This document shows positions 26,137-36,117 of a stretch of 64,000 nt of DNA, in pieces (the stretch's first letter is position 1; each line of letters starts with the position of its first letter). A program made the translations under genes and the position numbers. Source of the stretch: Erythrobacter sp. (GTDB taxonomy: Bacteria > Pseudomonadota > Alphaproteobacteria > Sphingomonadales > Sphingomonadaceae); assembly GCF_024305245.1 (NCBI RefSeq), contig NZ_JAMWYX010000001.1, positions 554,366 through 618,365 on the forward strand. The letters run 5' to 3'. The notes below the pieces were generated by a model. It was given only the letters and a program-made list of their open reading frames with translations. It did not search any database and was not told the DNA's origin.

Positions 26137-28719
26137 TCAACGACGCTCGAATTCCGCGATCAGCGCCTTCAGATGCGCCCGGTGCGCCCGGGTTTCTGCA
26201 TCCGCAATCGGCGGGGTGGCGATGGCCTTGATCCGGGCAATCCCCGCCAGCGCCGCCGAGCGTGCGACGTAATCGAAATTGGGCAGTGGTCGCGGCCCTC
26301 CCGGCGTCTGCTCGACCCCGCCACCTTGACCGGCGGCAACGGCGATAAGACGCTGGAGGTATTCGATCTGGAGGTTCTGGCGGTAAGTGTTGACCGGCGT
26401 CAGGCGATCCGCGTTGAACACCGCCCCGGTCAGCTCCTCCATATAAGCGCCGACGGAATATTCCCCGCCATAGCGGCGGGTGTCCGTCAGCCGCGACAGG
26501 ACGTTGGGATGCAGGAGGTGATTGAGCAGAGACTGCTGAATGCGCAGCGCCCGTGCATGCGGCTTGGGATCGATATTGGTGCCGAAGGAACCGAAACCGC
26601 GCCGCTGCACCTGCAACTGGCCCAAGAACGCCTCGCCAGCTTCGAAAGCGTCTGGAGCGAAGGCGACTTTGCTCACAACCCCGAGCGCGCGCCGTTGCTC
26701 CGCCACCGGAACCGGCACCAGCGGCTGTTCGGCCCCCGGCTGCCCCACCGCGCCGCGATTATTGTAGATCCCCGCAATCCACCGCGAGGCGATTTCCGCC
26801 ACGCGGGCCTTCTGACCGGTCAGGATCAGATAGCTATCGTAGAGAGCCTGATAGCTCTCGCCGGTTTCGAGCACACGCGTCGGCAACAGCGCGAGCGTCT
26901 GGTCGATCAACGTGGCCTGTCCCGCCGCCCAACCGATCGGATCGCTGGAAAGGTCGTTGATCATCACCCGCGGATCGATGTGCATTCCGGGCGAGCGCAT
27001 GTCGTCGGCATCATTGCCGAACGCAAGCACGGGCTCGGTCGAGCGCGCGAGGATCGCATCCCGAGCGGTGTTATCGGTGGTGTAGCCGAACTCGATTGCC
27101 CAGATGTCGTAGGGGCCGGGACGAACCGTCGCGAACTGCCCCTGCGGCTGACCGGGCGCGGCGATATTGATCGCCGGATAGTCCATCACCGAACTGGCCG
27201 GCGGCGCCGAGGGCGATCCGAGCGTTTCGAGCGACACGGTGTGGGACGAGCGCATGTTGTGATTGAGGCCCAGCGTGTGGCCGATTTCATGCAGCACCAG
27301 ATAGTAGACCATCTCCCGAACGAGCTTTTCGGTCAGCGCTTCGCCCGCACCCTGCGCCACCAGCATGGCGCGCGCGGCCATCATGTTCGACTGCAGCAGC
27401 CCCGCCAGATCGCAGACCGCGCCGCCGTGCCGCCCGTGCGCTTCCGCTCCGCCGATGCCAGCCTGCCCTGTCGCCGGAAGCGCGGCGGTATCGAAAACTT
27501 CCGAATAGCGCAGGCGGTTGGTCAGGAAGGAATATTCCAGCATGATGTCCGCGCCGATGATCTCGCCGGTGCGCGGGTTGGTGAAGCTGGGGCCGTAGCC
27601 GCCGAACGGCGGGTTGGGCGACGATGTCCACCGCAGCACGTTGTAACGGATGTCGCCTGCATCCCAACCGGCATCGTCGGGCTGGATCTGCACTTCGACC
27701 GCGTTCGAGAAACCTGCTGCCTCGAACGCCTCGTTCCAGGCGAGCGCAGCGTCGCGGATCGTGCCGCGCAGTTCCACCGGCGTGGTGTTCTCGATCCAGA
27801 ACGTGATCGGTTTGACCGGGTCGGAAATCGCCGCTTCCGGGTTTGTCTTCTCGAGCCGCCAGCGGTTGATCACATCCTTGAACGGCGTGTGCGAGAACGA
27901 GGTCAGATCGGTCGACTCGCCGGTAAAATAGCCCACCCGGTAATCATCGGCGCGCGGTTCGAAACCAGGCTCGGGCATGGCCAGAAACGAATGCTGCACC
28001 AGAATCGCGACCGAGCGCGGATCGGTGATGTCCGGATTGCCGAAATGCACCGGCTTGAGATTGTCGAACACATATTCGACGCGGATGTCGGTGTTGGCGG
28101 GGAAGTTGCCGAACTCGGTGATCTGGGTCTTGTCCTTGGACAATTCGCCCAGCGCGAAGCTGGAACCCGGCTTGGCATCGGGCGATTGCCACGGCTGGAT
28201 CCGGTGCAGCGCCTCCCCTTCGAGCAGAGCATCGGCCGAGATCAGGATCCGCTTGCCGTCCTCGCTTTCGGCCGCGATTGCGACATTGCCGATCGGCGCG
28301 CGTGCAATATTTGCGCTGGACGCGCGCGACAGGGCGCTGGCCTCATCGAAATAGTAACTGGTGTTCACCGCCTCGACCTCGACGCGATCGAACCGGCGAT
28401 TGAACGTCACGATCCTGTTTTCGCGGAAATTGCCCCGAAAAGCGCCGGCCTCGACCGGGCCGTTTTCGGTGTAGGTTAGGTAGATGAACTCGTCGCCGAA
28501 CTGCTCTGCGTCGATCTCGAGGAAAACCTCTCCGGTTTTCAGGTTCCGGTAGATCGGGAACAATCCATCGGACCTGTCCAGATCAGCGACAAATTTGGAG
28601 AGGGATTTTTCCTTCTTTTCCTCCGCGGCAGCTTCTGCCTTGTCCTTTTCCTTGTCCTTGGCGTTGGCGCCCGATGCCGCGATCAACGCCGCGCTCAGGA
28701 AAAGAACCCACTTCTGCAT
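26137..28719 (-). CDS. Zinc-dependent metalloprotease (DUF5117/DUF4953 family)
   Basis: 860 residues with a signal peptide (1-20, ending SGANA), a Lys/Glu-rich stretch, a DUF5118/DUF5117-type N-terminal half, and a metzincin-like catalytic site HEIGHTLGLNH at 477-487 (HExxHxxGxxH), followed by a Met in SVMDYP that could be the Met-turn. Proteins of this class are exported zinc proteases in proteobacteria and Bacteroidetes; substrates are mostly unknown. It starts with ATG at 28719. A very long open frame on the opposite strand is a codon-bias shadow. Confidence 0.9.
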   Translation of the reverse strand: MQKWVLFLSAALIAASGANAKDKEKDKAEAAAEEKKEKSLSKFVADLDRSDGLFPIYRNLKTGEVFLEIDAEQFGDEFIYLTYTENGPVEAGAFRGNFRENRIVTFNRRFDRVEVEAVNTSYYFDEASALSRASSANIARAPIGNVAIAAESEDGKRILISADALLEGEALHRIQPWQSPDAKPGSSFALGELSKDKTQITEFGNFPANTDIRVEYVFDNLKPVHFGNPDITDPRSVAILVQHSFLAMPEPGFEPRADDYRVGYFTGESTDLTSFSHTPFKDVINRWRLEKTNPEAAISDPVKPITFWIENTTPVELRGTIRDAALAWNEAFEAAGFSNAVEVQIQPDDAGWDAGDIRYNVLRWTSSPNPPFGGYGPSFTNPRTGEIIGADIMLEYSFLTNRLRYSEVFDTAALPATGQAGIGGAEAHGRHGGAVCDLAGLLQSNMMAARAMLVAQGAGEALTEKLVREMVYYLVLHEIGHTLGLNHNMRSSHTVSLETLGSPSAPPASSVMDYPAINIAAPGQPQGQFATVRPGPYDIWAIEFGYTTDNTARDAILARSTEPVLAFGNDADDMRSPGMHIDPRVMINDLSSDPIGWAAGQATLIDQTLALLPTRVLETGESYQALYDSYLILTGQKARVAEIASRWIAGIYNNRGAVGQPGAEQPLVPVPVAEQRRALGVVSKVAFAPDAFEAGEAFLGQLQVQRRGFGSFGTNIDPKPHARALRIQQSLLNHLLHPNVLSRLTDTRRYGGEYSVGAYMEELTGAVFNADRLTPVNTYRQNLQIEYLQRLIAVAAGQGGGVEQTPGGPRPLPNFDYVARSAALAGIARIKAIATPPIADAETRAHRAHLKALIAEFERR

Positions 28720-28815
28720 ACCGCCCCCTCGATTGAACTGCCCTCGCCGGTCAGTTTGCGATGATCGCCAATGCGATGCAAGCAGTTTGCAGAAGTCAGT
28801 TCAGGCCCGAACACC

Positions 28816-29448
28816 TTACCTCTGGGAGAGCTTCCAGCCCCAGGTGAGCAGGCATGGGGGGACGTTCAACAGCGCGAAACCGGTTTCCACCTTGCCGAAC
28901 CGTTGCGCTGTAAGCCTGCGCGCAGCATCGCGGAACTGGTAGGTCAGGAAAGCCCCGCCCTCGCGCAGCACCGAATAGGAAGTATCGACGATTTCCTGAC
29001 CCTGTTCGACCGACAGGGCAGAGAACGGCAGGCCCGAAAGGATGTAATCGGCCTTGGCGTGTCCCGTCGCCCGGATGAACTTGTCGACATCGGTGGCCGA
29101 GCCGAGAACCGCATGGAAACGGTCATCGTGGATCGATTGCCTGAGGTAATCGATGAAGCGGGAATTGGTGTCGATCACCAGAAGCTTGCCGTCGGCTGGC
29201 AGGCGATCGAGAATATGCGAGGTGAAGGTACCGACCCCCGGACCATATTCGACGAACAGGCTGCAATTTTCCCAATCGACCCGTTCCAGCAACGCATCGA
29301 TCGTGCTTTTGGATGAAGGAACGATCGAGGCAACCATGCGGGGATGATCAAGAAAACCGCGAAAGAAGATCGCGGCGGAATGGGCGAATCGCATGATCGG
29401 CTTTCGCGGTTTTTGGATCGCCGGTTCGTTCAATTCGTCTACGTTCAT
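28816..29448 (-). CDS. Phospholipid-type SAM methyltransferase (PmtA-like)
   Basis: 210 residues. The SAM motif VEYGPGVGTFTSHIL and the later LSGLPFSALS with LREGGAFLTYQF follow the pattern of phosphatidylethanolamine N-methyltransferase PmtA and rRNA-dimethylase-like enzymes, in which the SGLPF segment replaces the NPPY loop. It may methylate membrane lipids. Start at 29448 is supported by AGGTGG nine bases upstream; the ATG farther out would add 31 unrelated residues. Confidence 0.75.
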   Translation of the reverse strand: MNVDELNEPAIQKPRKPIMRFAHSAAIFFRGFLDHPRMVASIVPSSKSTIDALLERVDWENCSLFVEYGPGVGTFTSHILDRLPADGKLLVIDTNSRFIDYLRQSIHDDRFHAVLGSATDVDKFIRATGHAKADYILSGLPFSALSVEQGQEIVDTSYSVLREGGAFLTYQFRDAARRLTAQRFGKVETGFALLNVPPCLLTWGWKLSQR

Positions 29449-29972
29449 ATTCTTCCACCTGAGTGAGATGCTGCACCAAAGGGAGCGCATCCTGATTAAG
29501 ACACAGCACCACCATATATGCACCCGCTCTGCGAAAACCATCCGCAGAGGCGGTCGTTCAGCTTTCCAAAGCCTCCGACATCCCGGGCGATCACCGCGCG
29601 AAATGCAGCGCTTTCCGGCTCAGGAGCAACACGCTCGCGGCCGAAATGCATAAATGTGGCCCCATGCGCGCTCCCTAGACAATGTGAGCGATTCATCAAT
29701 GCAGAGGATGCCGCCTTGCCACTTGATCTGATCCGGCAGGCAAGGATTTGAGGAAATCCGATGCGACGGCGCGTTCGAGCGGAAGCGATCCAAAATCACA
29801 TTGGAGCCCTGCGGTCGCTAACGTGGATCAGCATAGCTGCCTGACCCGTCCGGGATGGCCGCCGCCGCCGACAGAGCGACCAAACCCCTACCCATGTAAG
29901 GAAAGCGCGGGCTCGGGCCTGCTAGCCTTTCGATAAGGCCGCTGGCCGCAGCCCTGACTGATGAGGTGATCC
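29449..29972. other. Intergenic region, nothing recognised
   Basis: About 520 bases between divergent genes. Short open frames exist on both strands but none has signal, motif or credible ribosome-binding site. No RNA gene or perfect inverted repeat was found. Promoters for both flanking genes should be here. Confidence 0.5.
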
Positions 29973-30458
29973 TTGAGCAAACACAAATGGCTCATTGCAG
30001 TTTTGATTATCGGAGGATTGGTCGGCGCAGTGATGCTGTTGTGGCCACTTTGGCAGACGGCCACGGAGTCGGACACGGAAGCCTCGCAAGCGCCCGATTT
30101 CGGTTCGACCATCCGGGTCGAGAGCCCGCGAATCATGCTGCCGGAACGGGCTGGCGGTGCGGCAAGGGTCTATCTCGACATCACCAATATCGGCGAACAG
30201 ACGGCGCTTCTCACCGAAGTGCGGTTGGCGCATGCAAGCGCCACCGGAATGCAGGAAACGGAAGGTCCCGCCTGGATGCCGGTCGCGAACCTCGCAATCG
30301 AACCGGGCGAGACACTGAGCCTACATCCCGACGGCGAGTTTGCCGCCATCTCGAACTACGATTCGAACGTCGTGCCAGGCGCGATGATCGATGTTACACT
30401 CGTATTCGGCACATCGGCGGCGATCACTGTGCCGGCGCAGGTTTTCAAGGCGGTTTGA
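29973..30458 (+). CDS. Membrane-anchored PCuAC-like (DUF461) protein, degenerate copper site
   Basis: 161 residues: one N-terminal transmembrane anchor (about 6-27), then a beta-sandwich domain with the PCuAC layout (RVYLDITNIGEQTALLTEV, PGETLSLHPDG, DVTLVFGTS). Copper chaperones of this family use a His/Met set; only scattered residues (His after RLA, Met in TGMQ, His in SLHPDG) remain, so copper binding is doubtful. Start is TTG at 29973 with GAGGTG upstream. It precedes an HWE kinase gene by 79 bases and may be its envelope partner. Confidence 0.6.
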   Translation: MSKHKWLIAVLIIGGLVGAVMLLWPLWQTATESDTEASQAPDFGSTIRVESPRIMLPERAGGAARVYLDITNIGEQTALLTEVRLAHASATGMQETEGPAWMPVANLAIEPGETLSLHPDGEFAAISNYDSNVVPGAMIDVTLVFGTSAAITVPAQVFKAV

Positions 30459-30537
30459 TCCGCCGCGCCGTCGCCCCGATGTTCGGGGCAGCCGCTTCAA
30501 CTCACACGTTCCCGATAGGGTTTGCGAACGGGAGAAA

Positions 30538-32793
30538 ATGACCATCGCTTCCAGAACTGAACGACATCAGGAGGCGCTATCCGCGTTCGGCGATTTCGTC
30601 CTCGACAATGCCGACCTCGACGACATTCTTACCGAGGCGTGCCGCCGTGTGGCGCACGGGCTTGATGTCACCCTTGCCAAGGTGATCGAGATCGATCGGA
30701 ACGACGACACCGGACTGGTCCGCGCCGGGATCGGCTGGCGCCCGGGGATCGTCGGGCAAGAGCGTGTGAGCCTGTCGGAAAAATCGTCAGAGGCGTACGC
30801 TATCGAGAAAGCCGAGCCGGTGATCTCCAATGACATTTCCGAGGAGGACCGGTTTAAGTTCCCGCAATTCCTGATCGATCATGGTGTCGTGGCGCTGGTC
30901 AACGTCCCGATTTTCTTGCCCGGGCGTAAGCCATTCGGCCTGTTGCAGGTGGACGCGCGCGAGCGGCGCGAATTTGGCGGCGAAGACATCACTTTCCTGA
31001 AAACCTACGCCATGATCCTCGGCCCAGTCATCGATCGCCACCGGACCGTATCAGCGCTCAAAACCTCTGACGAACGGCTCAAGTTGATAGAGAATGCGCG
31101 CGCTTACGTCATGATCGTCAGCGACACCAACGACCGCATTACCGATTGGCTCGCAGGGTCACAGGATATCCTCGGCTGGTCACCCGAGGAGGCAATCGGA
31201 CAGCCAGCCGCAATAATTTTTACCGACGAAGACCGCGCTGCGAACGTGCCCCACGAAGAACTGGCGCGCGCAGCGGCAACCGGATCAACAGCAGACCGTC
31301 GCTGGCATCAACGGCGCGACGGTTCCCGCGTCTTTCTGGATGGGCAGATGATCGCGGTAAAGGATGCCAGCGGCACGCCGACGGGTTACTTGAAAATCGC
31401 GCAGGATGTGACCGACCGGGTGCAGATTGAAGCGGCGCTCAGGGAAAGCGAGAACCGGCTGCGCCAGTTCGGCGAAGCGTCGCAGGACATCCTGTGGATG
31501 CGCGACGCGCAGACCCTCCAGTGGCAATACCTCACGCCGGCGTTCGAGAGCATTTACGGAATGTCCCGGCATGACGCCCTGGAGGGCAATGACTTCGACA
31601 ACTGGATCGCAATGATCCTTGAGGAGGACCGCCCGCTGGTGCTCGACGCCATCGACCGCGTTCGCGCCGGTAAGCATGTCACGTTCGACTACCGGATCCG
31701 GCGCCCTGCGGACGGCTCGATCCGTTGGCTGCGCAACACCGACTTTCCGATCACCGACACGCGCGGCAAGATCACGCTGGTTGGCGGGGTGGGCCACGAT
31801 CTGACCGAATTGCGCGAAACAGAATTGCGGCTCAAGGTGCTGATGGAGGGCATCCCCCAACTCGTATGGCGCGCCGACAATCAGGGAGACTGGACCTGGT
31901 CCAGCCCGCAATGGAGCGAATATACCGGCTATTCGATCGAAGAGAGCAAAGGCGATGGCTGGCTTCAGGCATTCCATCCCGATGATCGTGAGGCTGCACG
32001 CAGCGCCTGGAACGAGGCGGTCCGCACGGGCAGTTTCGCAGTCGAGGCGCGTATCTGCAATGCGTCCACGCAGGAATATCGCTGGTTCCAGACCCGCGCG
32101 CTACCGGTTCGCAATGATCGCGGGTCGATCATCGAATGGCTGGGCACATCGACCGATATCCATCAGCTCCACGAACTGCAGGGCCGACAGCAGGTGCTGG
32201 TTGCCGAACTGCAGCACCGCACGCGCAATCTCATGGCTGTCGTGCAATCGATGTCGGAAAAGACGGTACGAGCCAGTGCCGACCTCTCCGATTTCAAGGA
32301 ACGCTTCGGACATCGGATCGCGGCGCTTTCCCGCGTGCAATCCCTGCTATCGAGACTGAACGACAGCGACCGCATAACCTTCGATGAATTGATCGATGCC
32401 GAACTCAATGCGCTCGACGGCCGGGCGGGTCAGGTTACGCTCGATGGTCCCGGCGGGGTGCGCTTGCGGTCCTCGACGGTGCAAACCCTGGCAATGGCGC
32501 TGCACGAACTTGCCACGAACGCGATCAAGCACGGCGCCCTCAGCCAACCTGCGGCAAAGCTCCGTATCGGCTGGGCGCTGCTTAGCGACACCGACAGTGA
32601 ATATCCTCTGCTTCAGATCGACTGGCGCGAAACGGGCGTGGCGATGCCGCCCGATTTCGCGGAGCGGGCCAGCGGCCATGGTCGCGAGCTGATCGAATAC
32701 GCGCTGCCATACCAACTCGATGCCGAGACGAGCTTCGCTCTCCATCCGGACGGTGTTCACTGCACTATTGTGCTGCCGGTATCGGCGCGCTGA
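30538..32793 (+). CDS. GAF-PAS-PAS-PAS HWE-family histidine kinase
   Basis: A 751-residue soluble kinase: GAF at about 25-165, PAS domains at about 180-300, 305-425 and 430-545, then the HWE kinase core with phosphoacceptor His560 in ELQHRTRNLMAVVQSM, N-box Asn661 in ALHELATNAIKHGAL and the WRE triad at 696-698 that names the family. HWE kinases in alphaproteobacteria often feed light, redox or general-stress signalling. The ATG at 30538 has GGGAGA six bases upstream; frames running further left are not coding. A stand-alone receiver follows 22 bases downstream. Confidence 0.93.
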   Translation: MTIASRTERHQEALSAFGDFVLDNADLDDILTEACRRVAHGLDVTLAKVIEIDRNDDTGLVRAGIGWRPGIVGQERVSLSEKSSEAYAIEKAEPVISNDISEEDRFKFPQFLIDHGVVALVNVPIFLPGRKPFGLLQVDARERREFGGEDITFLKTYAMILGPVIDRHRTVSALKTSDERLKLIENARAYVMIVSDTNDRITDWLAGSQDILGWSPEEAIGQPAAIIFTDEDRAANVPHEELARAAATGSTADRRWHQRRDGSRVFLDGQMIAVKDASGTPTGYLKIAQDVTDRVQIEAALRESENRLRQFGEASQDILWMRDAQTLQWQYLTPAFESIYGMSRHDALEGNDFDNWIAMILEEDRPLVLDAIDRVRAGKHVTFDYRIRRPADGSIRWLRNTDFPITDTRGKITLVGGVGHDLTELRETELRLKVLMEGIPQLVWRADNQGDWTWSSPQWSEYTGYSIEESKGDGWLQAFHPDDREAARSAWNEAVRTGSFAVEARICNASTQEYRWFQTRALPVRNDRGSIIEWLGTSTDIHQLHELQGRQQVLVAELQHRTRNLMAVVQSMSEKTVRASADLSDFKERFGHRIAALSRVQSLLSRLNDSDRITFDELIDAELNALDGRAGQVTLDGPGGVRLRSSTVQTLAMALHELATNAIKHGALSQPAAKLRIGWALLSDTDSEYPLLQIDWRETGVAMPPDFAERASGHGRELIEYALPYQLDAETSFALHPDGVHCTIVLPVSAR

Positions 32794-32815
32794 TATCTTG
32801 AGGAAACAACACTGA

Positions 32816-33190
32816 ATGACCGCGCTCCCCCTGAAGAATTGCCGAATTCTGTTGATTGAAGACGAATACCTTCTCGCCACCGAGATGCGTGATGAGTTGC
32901 AAGATGCCGGTGCAATCGTGGTCGGTCCGGTGGCAGGGCTGTCCAAGGCGCTCACTCTGATCGAGGCGACCAAGGTCATCGATGGTGCGGTGCTCGATGT
33001 GAACCTGCGAGGCGAAGCGGCCTTCCCTGCAGCCGAAGTTCTGCAAGACCGCAAGGTTCCCACGCTGTTCGTAAGCGGCTATAATCTCGATATTATTCCT
33101 GAGCGGTTTGCTAAAACCCCGCATTGCGAAAAGCCGGTTGCGGCCCATCGGGTGATCGAAACTCTGATCCGGACGATGCAAGAGCCATAG
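32816..33190 (+). CDS. Single-domain response regulator paired with the HWE kinase
   Basis: 124 residues, receiver only: acidic Glu15-Asp16, phosphoacceptor Asp61 in AVLDVNLRG, and LFVSGYN in place of the usual Thr/Ala region, followed by EKP with the conserved Lys. The SGY segment before a Lys-Pro resembles the FAT-GUY class of single-domain regulators that partner HWE kinases in sphingomonads. Probably relays or drains phosphate from the upstream kinase. Confidence 0.88.
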   Translation: MTALPLKNCRILLIEDEYLLATEMRDELQDAGAIVVGPVAGLSKALTLIEATKVIDGAVLDVNLRGEAAFPAAEVLQDRKVPTLFVSGYNLDIIPERFAKTPHCEKPVAAHRVIETLIRTMQEP

Positions 33191-33215
33191 CGTCGCACGA
33201 CATCACCGAAATGCA

Positions 33216-33251
33216 TTGACTTGCGCCACGTCCGCGATATTTCGATATTTC
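33216..33251 (+). promoter_or_regulatory. Candidate arsR promoter/operator
   Basis: TTGACT at 33216-33221 could be a -35 box; a -10-like TATTTC begins at 33238. The perfect tandem repeat GATATTTC-GATATTTC (33236-33251) overlaps the -10 region and ends 15 bases before the arsR ATG, a plausible ArsR binding site. Motif-level evidence only. Confidence 0.4.
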
Positions 33252-33266
33252 TCGAAAGGTGGTGTG

Positions 33267-33614
33267 ATGGACGCTCTCGATCCTCAGGACTGGGCCGTGG
33301 ATGCTCTTGGCGCGCTGGCGCATGAAACGCGGCTGTCGGCGTTCCGATCGCTGGTTAAGGCCGGACCGCAAGGGATGATTGCAGGTGCGATTGCCGAACA
33401 TCAGAGCGTGCCGCCCTCCACCATGTCACACCATCTGGCGACGCTGGAGCGCGCTGGCCTTGTTAAGGCGACGCGTGAAAGTCGGCTGATCCGCTACCGC
33501 GCCGATTTCGCCGGGATGCGCCGCCTGCTGACCTTTTTGATGCAGGATTGCTGCGATGGCGCACCCGAGATGTGCGGCAACCTGCTGACCGAACTTTCCT
33601 GCGCTGCGGAGTAA
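33267..33614 (+). CDS. arsR: ArsR-family arsenic-responsive repressor
   Basis: 115 residues: a winged-helix HTH (AIAEHQSVPPSTMSHHLATL at about 41-60, then ERAGLVKATRE) typical of ArsR/SmtB regulators. Cys95-Cys96, Cys103 and Cys112 at the C-terminus are candidate As(III) ligands; this C-terminal placement differs from the E. coli CxCxxC in helix alpha3. The ATG at 33267 has AAAGGTGG upstream. It heads the arsR-arsC-acr3-arsH operon and probably represses it until arsenite binds. Confidence 0.92.
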   Translation: MDALDPQDWAVDALGALAHETRLSAFRSLVKAGPQGMIAGAIAEHQSVPPSTMSHHLATLERAGLVKATRESRLIRYRADFAGMRRLLTFLMQDCCDGAPEMCGNLLTELSCAAE

Positions 33615-33618
33615 TCGC

Positions 33619-34047
33619 ATGAACACCGACATCATCATCTACCACAACCCGAATTGCGGCACGTCGCGGAACACGCTGGCGATGATCCGCAACGCCGGGA
33701 TCGAGCCGCATGTGGTGGAATACCTCAAGACCCCGCCTTCGCGCGGGCTGCTCGAAAACCTTATCGCGCGCGCCGGGATCACGCCCCGCGCTTTGCTGCG
33801 CGAGAAAGGCACGCCGTTTGCCGAGCAGGGACTGGATGATCCTGCGCTGTCCGATGCGCAGCTGATCGACGCGATGATGGCGCATCCGATCCTGATCAAT
33901 CGTCCACTCGTGGTTTCGCCGCTCGGCGTAAAACTGTGCCGCCCGTCCGAAGCGGTGCTCGATCTGATCCCCGCCGATCAGCGCGGCGCTTTTGCCAAGG
34001 AGGACGGCGAACAGGTTGTCGATGCTTCCGGGCAGCGCGTGACATGA
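33619..34047 (+). CDS. arsC: Arsenate reductase, glutaredoxin-linked type
   Basis: Reduces arsenate to arsenite using glutathione and glutaredoxin. The 142-residue product has the active-site Cys13 in [13 protein letters not shown], the [16 protein letters not shown] region, and [11 protein letters not shown] with the conserved Arg that stabilises the thiolate. Length matches E. coli ArsC (141). Its stop overlaps the acr3 ATG (ATGA at 34044-34047). Confidence 0.96.
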   Translation: MNTDIIIYHNPNCGTSRNTLAMIRNAGIEPHVVEYLKTPPSRGLLENLIARAGITPRALLREKGTPFAEQGLDDPALSDAQLIDAMMAHPILINRPLVVSPLGVKLCRPSEAVLDLIPADQRGAFAKEDGEQVVDASGQRVT

Positions 34048-35114
34048 ATCAGACCCTCGCCGCTCCCGCACCCGCCGCCTCGCCGCTCGGCACATTCGAA
34101 CGGTTCCTTTCGTTGTGGGTGCTGCTGGCGATACTGGCCGGCCTCGCTCTCGGATTGGTCGCTCCCGGTGCGGTCGGCGTGCTGGCGGGGCTCGAATATG
34201 CTTCGGTCAATCTCGTGGTCGCGGTGCTGATCTGGGCGATGATCTATCCGATGATGGTCGGCGTCGATTTCGGCAGCATCAAGGACATCGGACGCAAGCC
34301 CAAGGGGCTGGTGATCACGCTGGTGGTCAACTGGCTGGTCAAGCCGTTCACGATGGCGGCGCTGGCGGTGCTGTTCTTCGATTACCTCTACGCCGGGCTG
34401 ATGAGCGAAGCCGACGCCGATCAGTACATCGCCGGGCTGATCCTGCTGGGCGCTGCGCCCTGCACCGCCATGGTGTTCGTATGGTCGCAACTGACGCGGG
34501 GCGATCCGGCCTATACGCTGGTGCAGGTATCGGTGAACGATCTGGTGATGATCGTGGCATTTGCTCCGCTTGTGGCGCTGCTGCTGGGGGTGACCGACAT
34601 CGTGGTGCCGTGGAACACGCTGCTGCTGTCGGTGGCGCTGTATGTGGTGATCCCGCTGGTCGCCGGAGCGCTGACCCGGCGGCAGGTGATCGCCGCGCAC
34701 GGCGGCGATGAGGCGGCGGTCGATGCCTTCACTGCGCGATTGAAACCGTGGTCGATCATCGGCCTGCTAGCGACGGTGGTGCTGTTGTTCGCATTTCAGG
34801 CGGGCACGATCGTGTCCAATCCGCTGCTGATCGTGCTGATCGCGATCCCGATCATCATCCAGTCCTATGGCATGTTCGCGGTCGCCTATGCCGCGGCAAT
34901 GGCGTGGAAGGTGCCGCACAATATCGCCGCGCCCTGCGCGCTGATCGGCACGTCGAACTTCTTCGAACTGGCGGTGGCGGTTGCCATCGGGCTGTTCGGC
35001 CTCTCGAGCGGCGCGGCGCTGGCGACCGTAGTGGGTGTGCTGGTGGAAGTGCCGGTGATGCTGTCGCTGGTCGCCTTTGCCAACCGCACCCGCGACCGTT
35101 TCCCCGCCGCCTGA
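34044..35114 (+). CDS. acr3: Arsenite efflux permease ACR3
   Basis: A 356-residue inner-membrane carrier with about ten helices that exports arsenite. Family marks are [16 protein letters not shown] and the conserved Cys of the fourth helix in [15 protein letters not shown], plus [13 protein letters not shown] and a C-terminal [18 protein letters not shown]. Belongs to the BASS-related ACR3 family, not ArsB. Translationally coupled to arsC, with arsH 14 bases downstream. Confidence 0.96.
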   Translation: MNQTLAAPAPAASPLGTFERFLSLWVLLAILAGLALGLVAPGAVGVLAGLEYASVNLVVAVLIWAMIYPMMVGVDFGSIKDIGRKPKGLVITLVVNWLVKPFTMAALAVLFFDYLYAGLMSEADADQYIAGLILLGAAPCTAMVFVWSQLTRGDPAYTLVQVSVNDLVMIVAFAPLVALLLGVTDIVVPWNTLLLSVALYVVIPLVAGALTRRQVIAAHGGDEAAVDAFTARLKPWSIIGLLATVVLLFAFQAGTIVSNPLLIVLIAIPIIIQSYGMFAVAYAAAMAWKVPHNIAAPCALIGTSNFFELAVAVAIGLFGLSSGAALATVVGVLVEVPVMLSLVAFANRTRDRFPAA

Positions 35115-35128
35115 CCGGAAGCACAGCG

Positions 35129-35869
35129 ATGACCCGTCTGCGCCCCTTGCCCGATCCCGATCACTTGCCCGCACTGCGCCGCGAATATCTTCATCGCAAC
35201 CCGGCGAGCAGCCTCGGCGCGATCGATCCGCCGCCGCGCATTCTGCTGCTCTACGGCTCGCTGCGGGAGCGTTCCTTTTCGCGTCTCGCGGTGGAGGAGG
35301 CTGCGCGGCTGTTGCAATTGTTCGGCTGCGAAACACGCATCTTCGATCCGTCGGACCTGCCGCTGCCCGATCAGGTGAGCGGCGACGATCACCCTGCGGT
35401 GCACGAACTGCGCGAACATTCGCTGTGGTCCGAAGCGCAGGTGTGGTGCAGCCCCGAACGCCACGGGACCATCACCGGGATCATGAAAGCCCAGATCGAT
35501 CACCTGCCGCTGGCCTACAAGGGCTTGCGCCCCACGCAGGGCCGCACGCTGGCCGTGATGCAGGTCTGCGCCGGTTCGCAAAGCTTCAACACCGTCAATT
35601 CCCTGCGCGTGCTGGGCCGCTGGATGCGGATGGTTACCATTCCCAACCAGTCGTCCATCGCCAAAGCCTACGAGGAATTCGACGAAGCCGGGCGCATGAA
35701 GCCCTCACCCTATTACGACCGCATTGTCGACGTGATGGAGGAACTGGTGCGGTTCACCGTGCTGCTGCGTCCGCACGCTGATCAGCTCGTCGATCGCTAT
35801 TCCGAGCGGAAGGAGCGCGACGAGCCGGTGGCAACGCCGGTGGAGGATGCCGATATCGCTTCGATCTGA
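35129..35869 (+). CDS. arsH: NADPH-dependent FMN reductase ArsH
   Basis: A 246-residue flavodoxin-like oxidoreductase that detoxifies organoarsenicals by oxidising trivalent forms. The FMN phosphate loop [17 protein letters not shown] at about 42-58 and [20 protein letters not shown] are ArsH signatures. The ATG at 35129 is used; in-frame codons upstream lie within acr3. Last gene of the ars operon. Confidence 0.95.
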   Translation: MTRLRPLPDPDHLPALRREYLHRNPASSLGAIDPPPRILLLYGSLRERSFSRLAVEEAARLLQLFGCETRIFDPSDLPLPDQVSGDDHPAVHELREHSLWSEAQVWCSPERHGTITGIMKAQIDHLPLAYKGLRPTQGRTLAVMQVCAGSQSFNTVNSLRVLGRWMRMVTIPNQSSIAKAYEEFDEAGRMKPSPYYDRIVDVMEELVRFTVLLRPHADQLVDRYSERKERDEPVATPVEDADIASI

Positions 35870-36117
35870 TATCGCGGAGACGTTCGGTCACCCGGAACAG
35901 AGGCTGCGTCGGCACCGCACCCTTCGCACTTGCAGCAATGGCCGACTTCGCATATTGCCCGCATCTATTCGCCGGACCCGGATCTTTCCGGGTGGCTCGG
36001 CCCGGCGCCTATCCCCGGGATAACCTTTTCTTCTCGTTCGATCCGCTTCCTGCATCGCGGCCAAGATAGCCAGCGCGCCGGATTTCGCGGGACGTCAGGT
36101 TGCAAGCAAGGTCAAAC

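Noticed and set aside
25960..28479. 839-codon open frame on the plus strand over the metalloprotease
   Set aside because: Arg/His-rich antisense shadow of a high-GC gene; the minus-strand product has the HExxHxxGxxH site and signal peptide.
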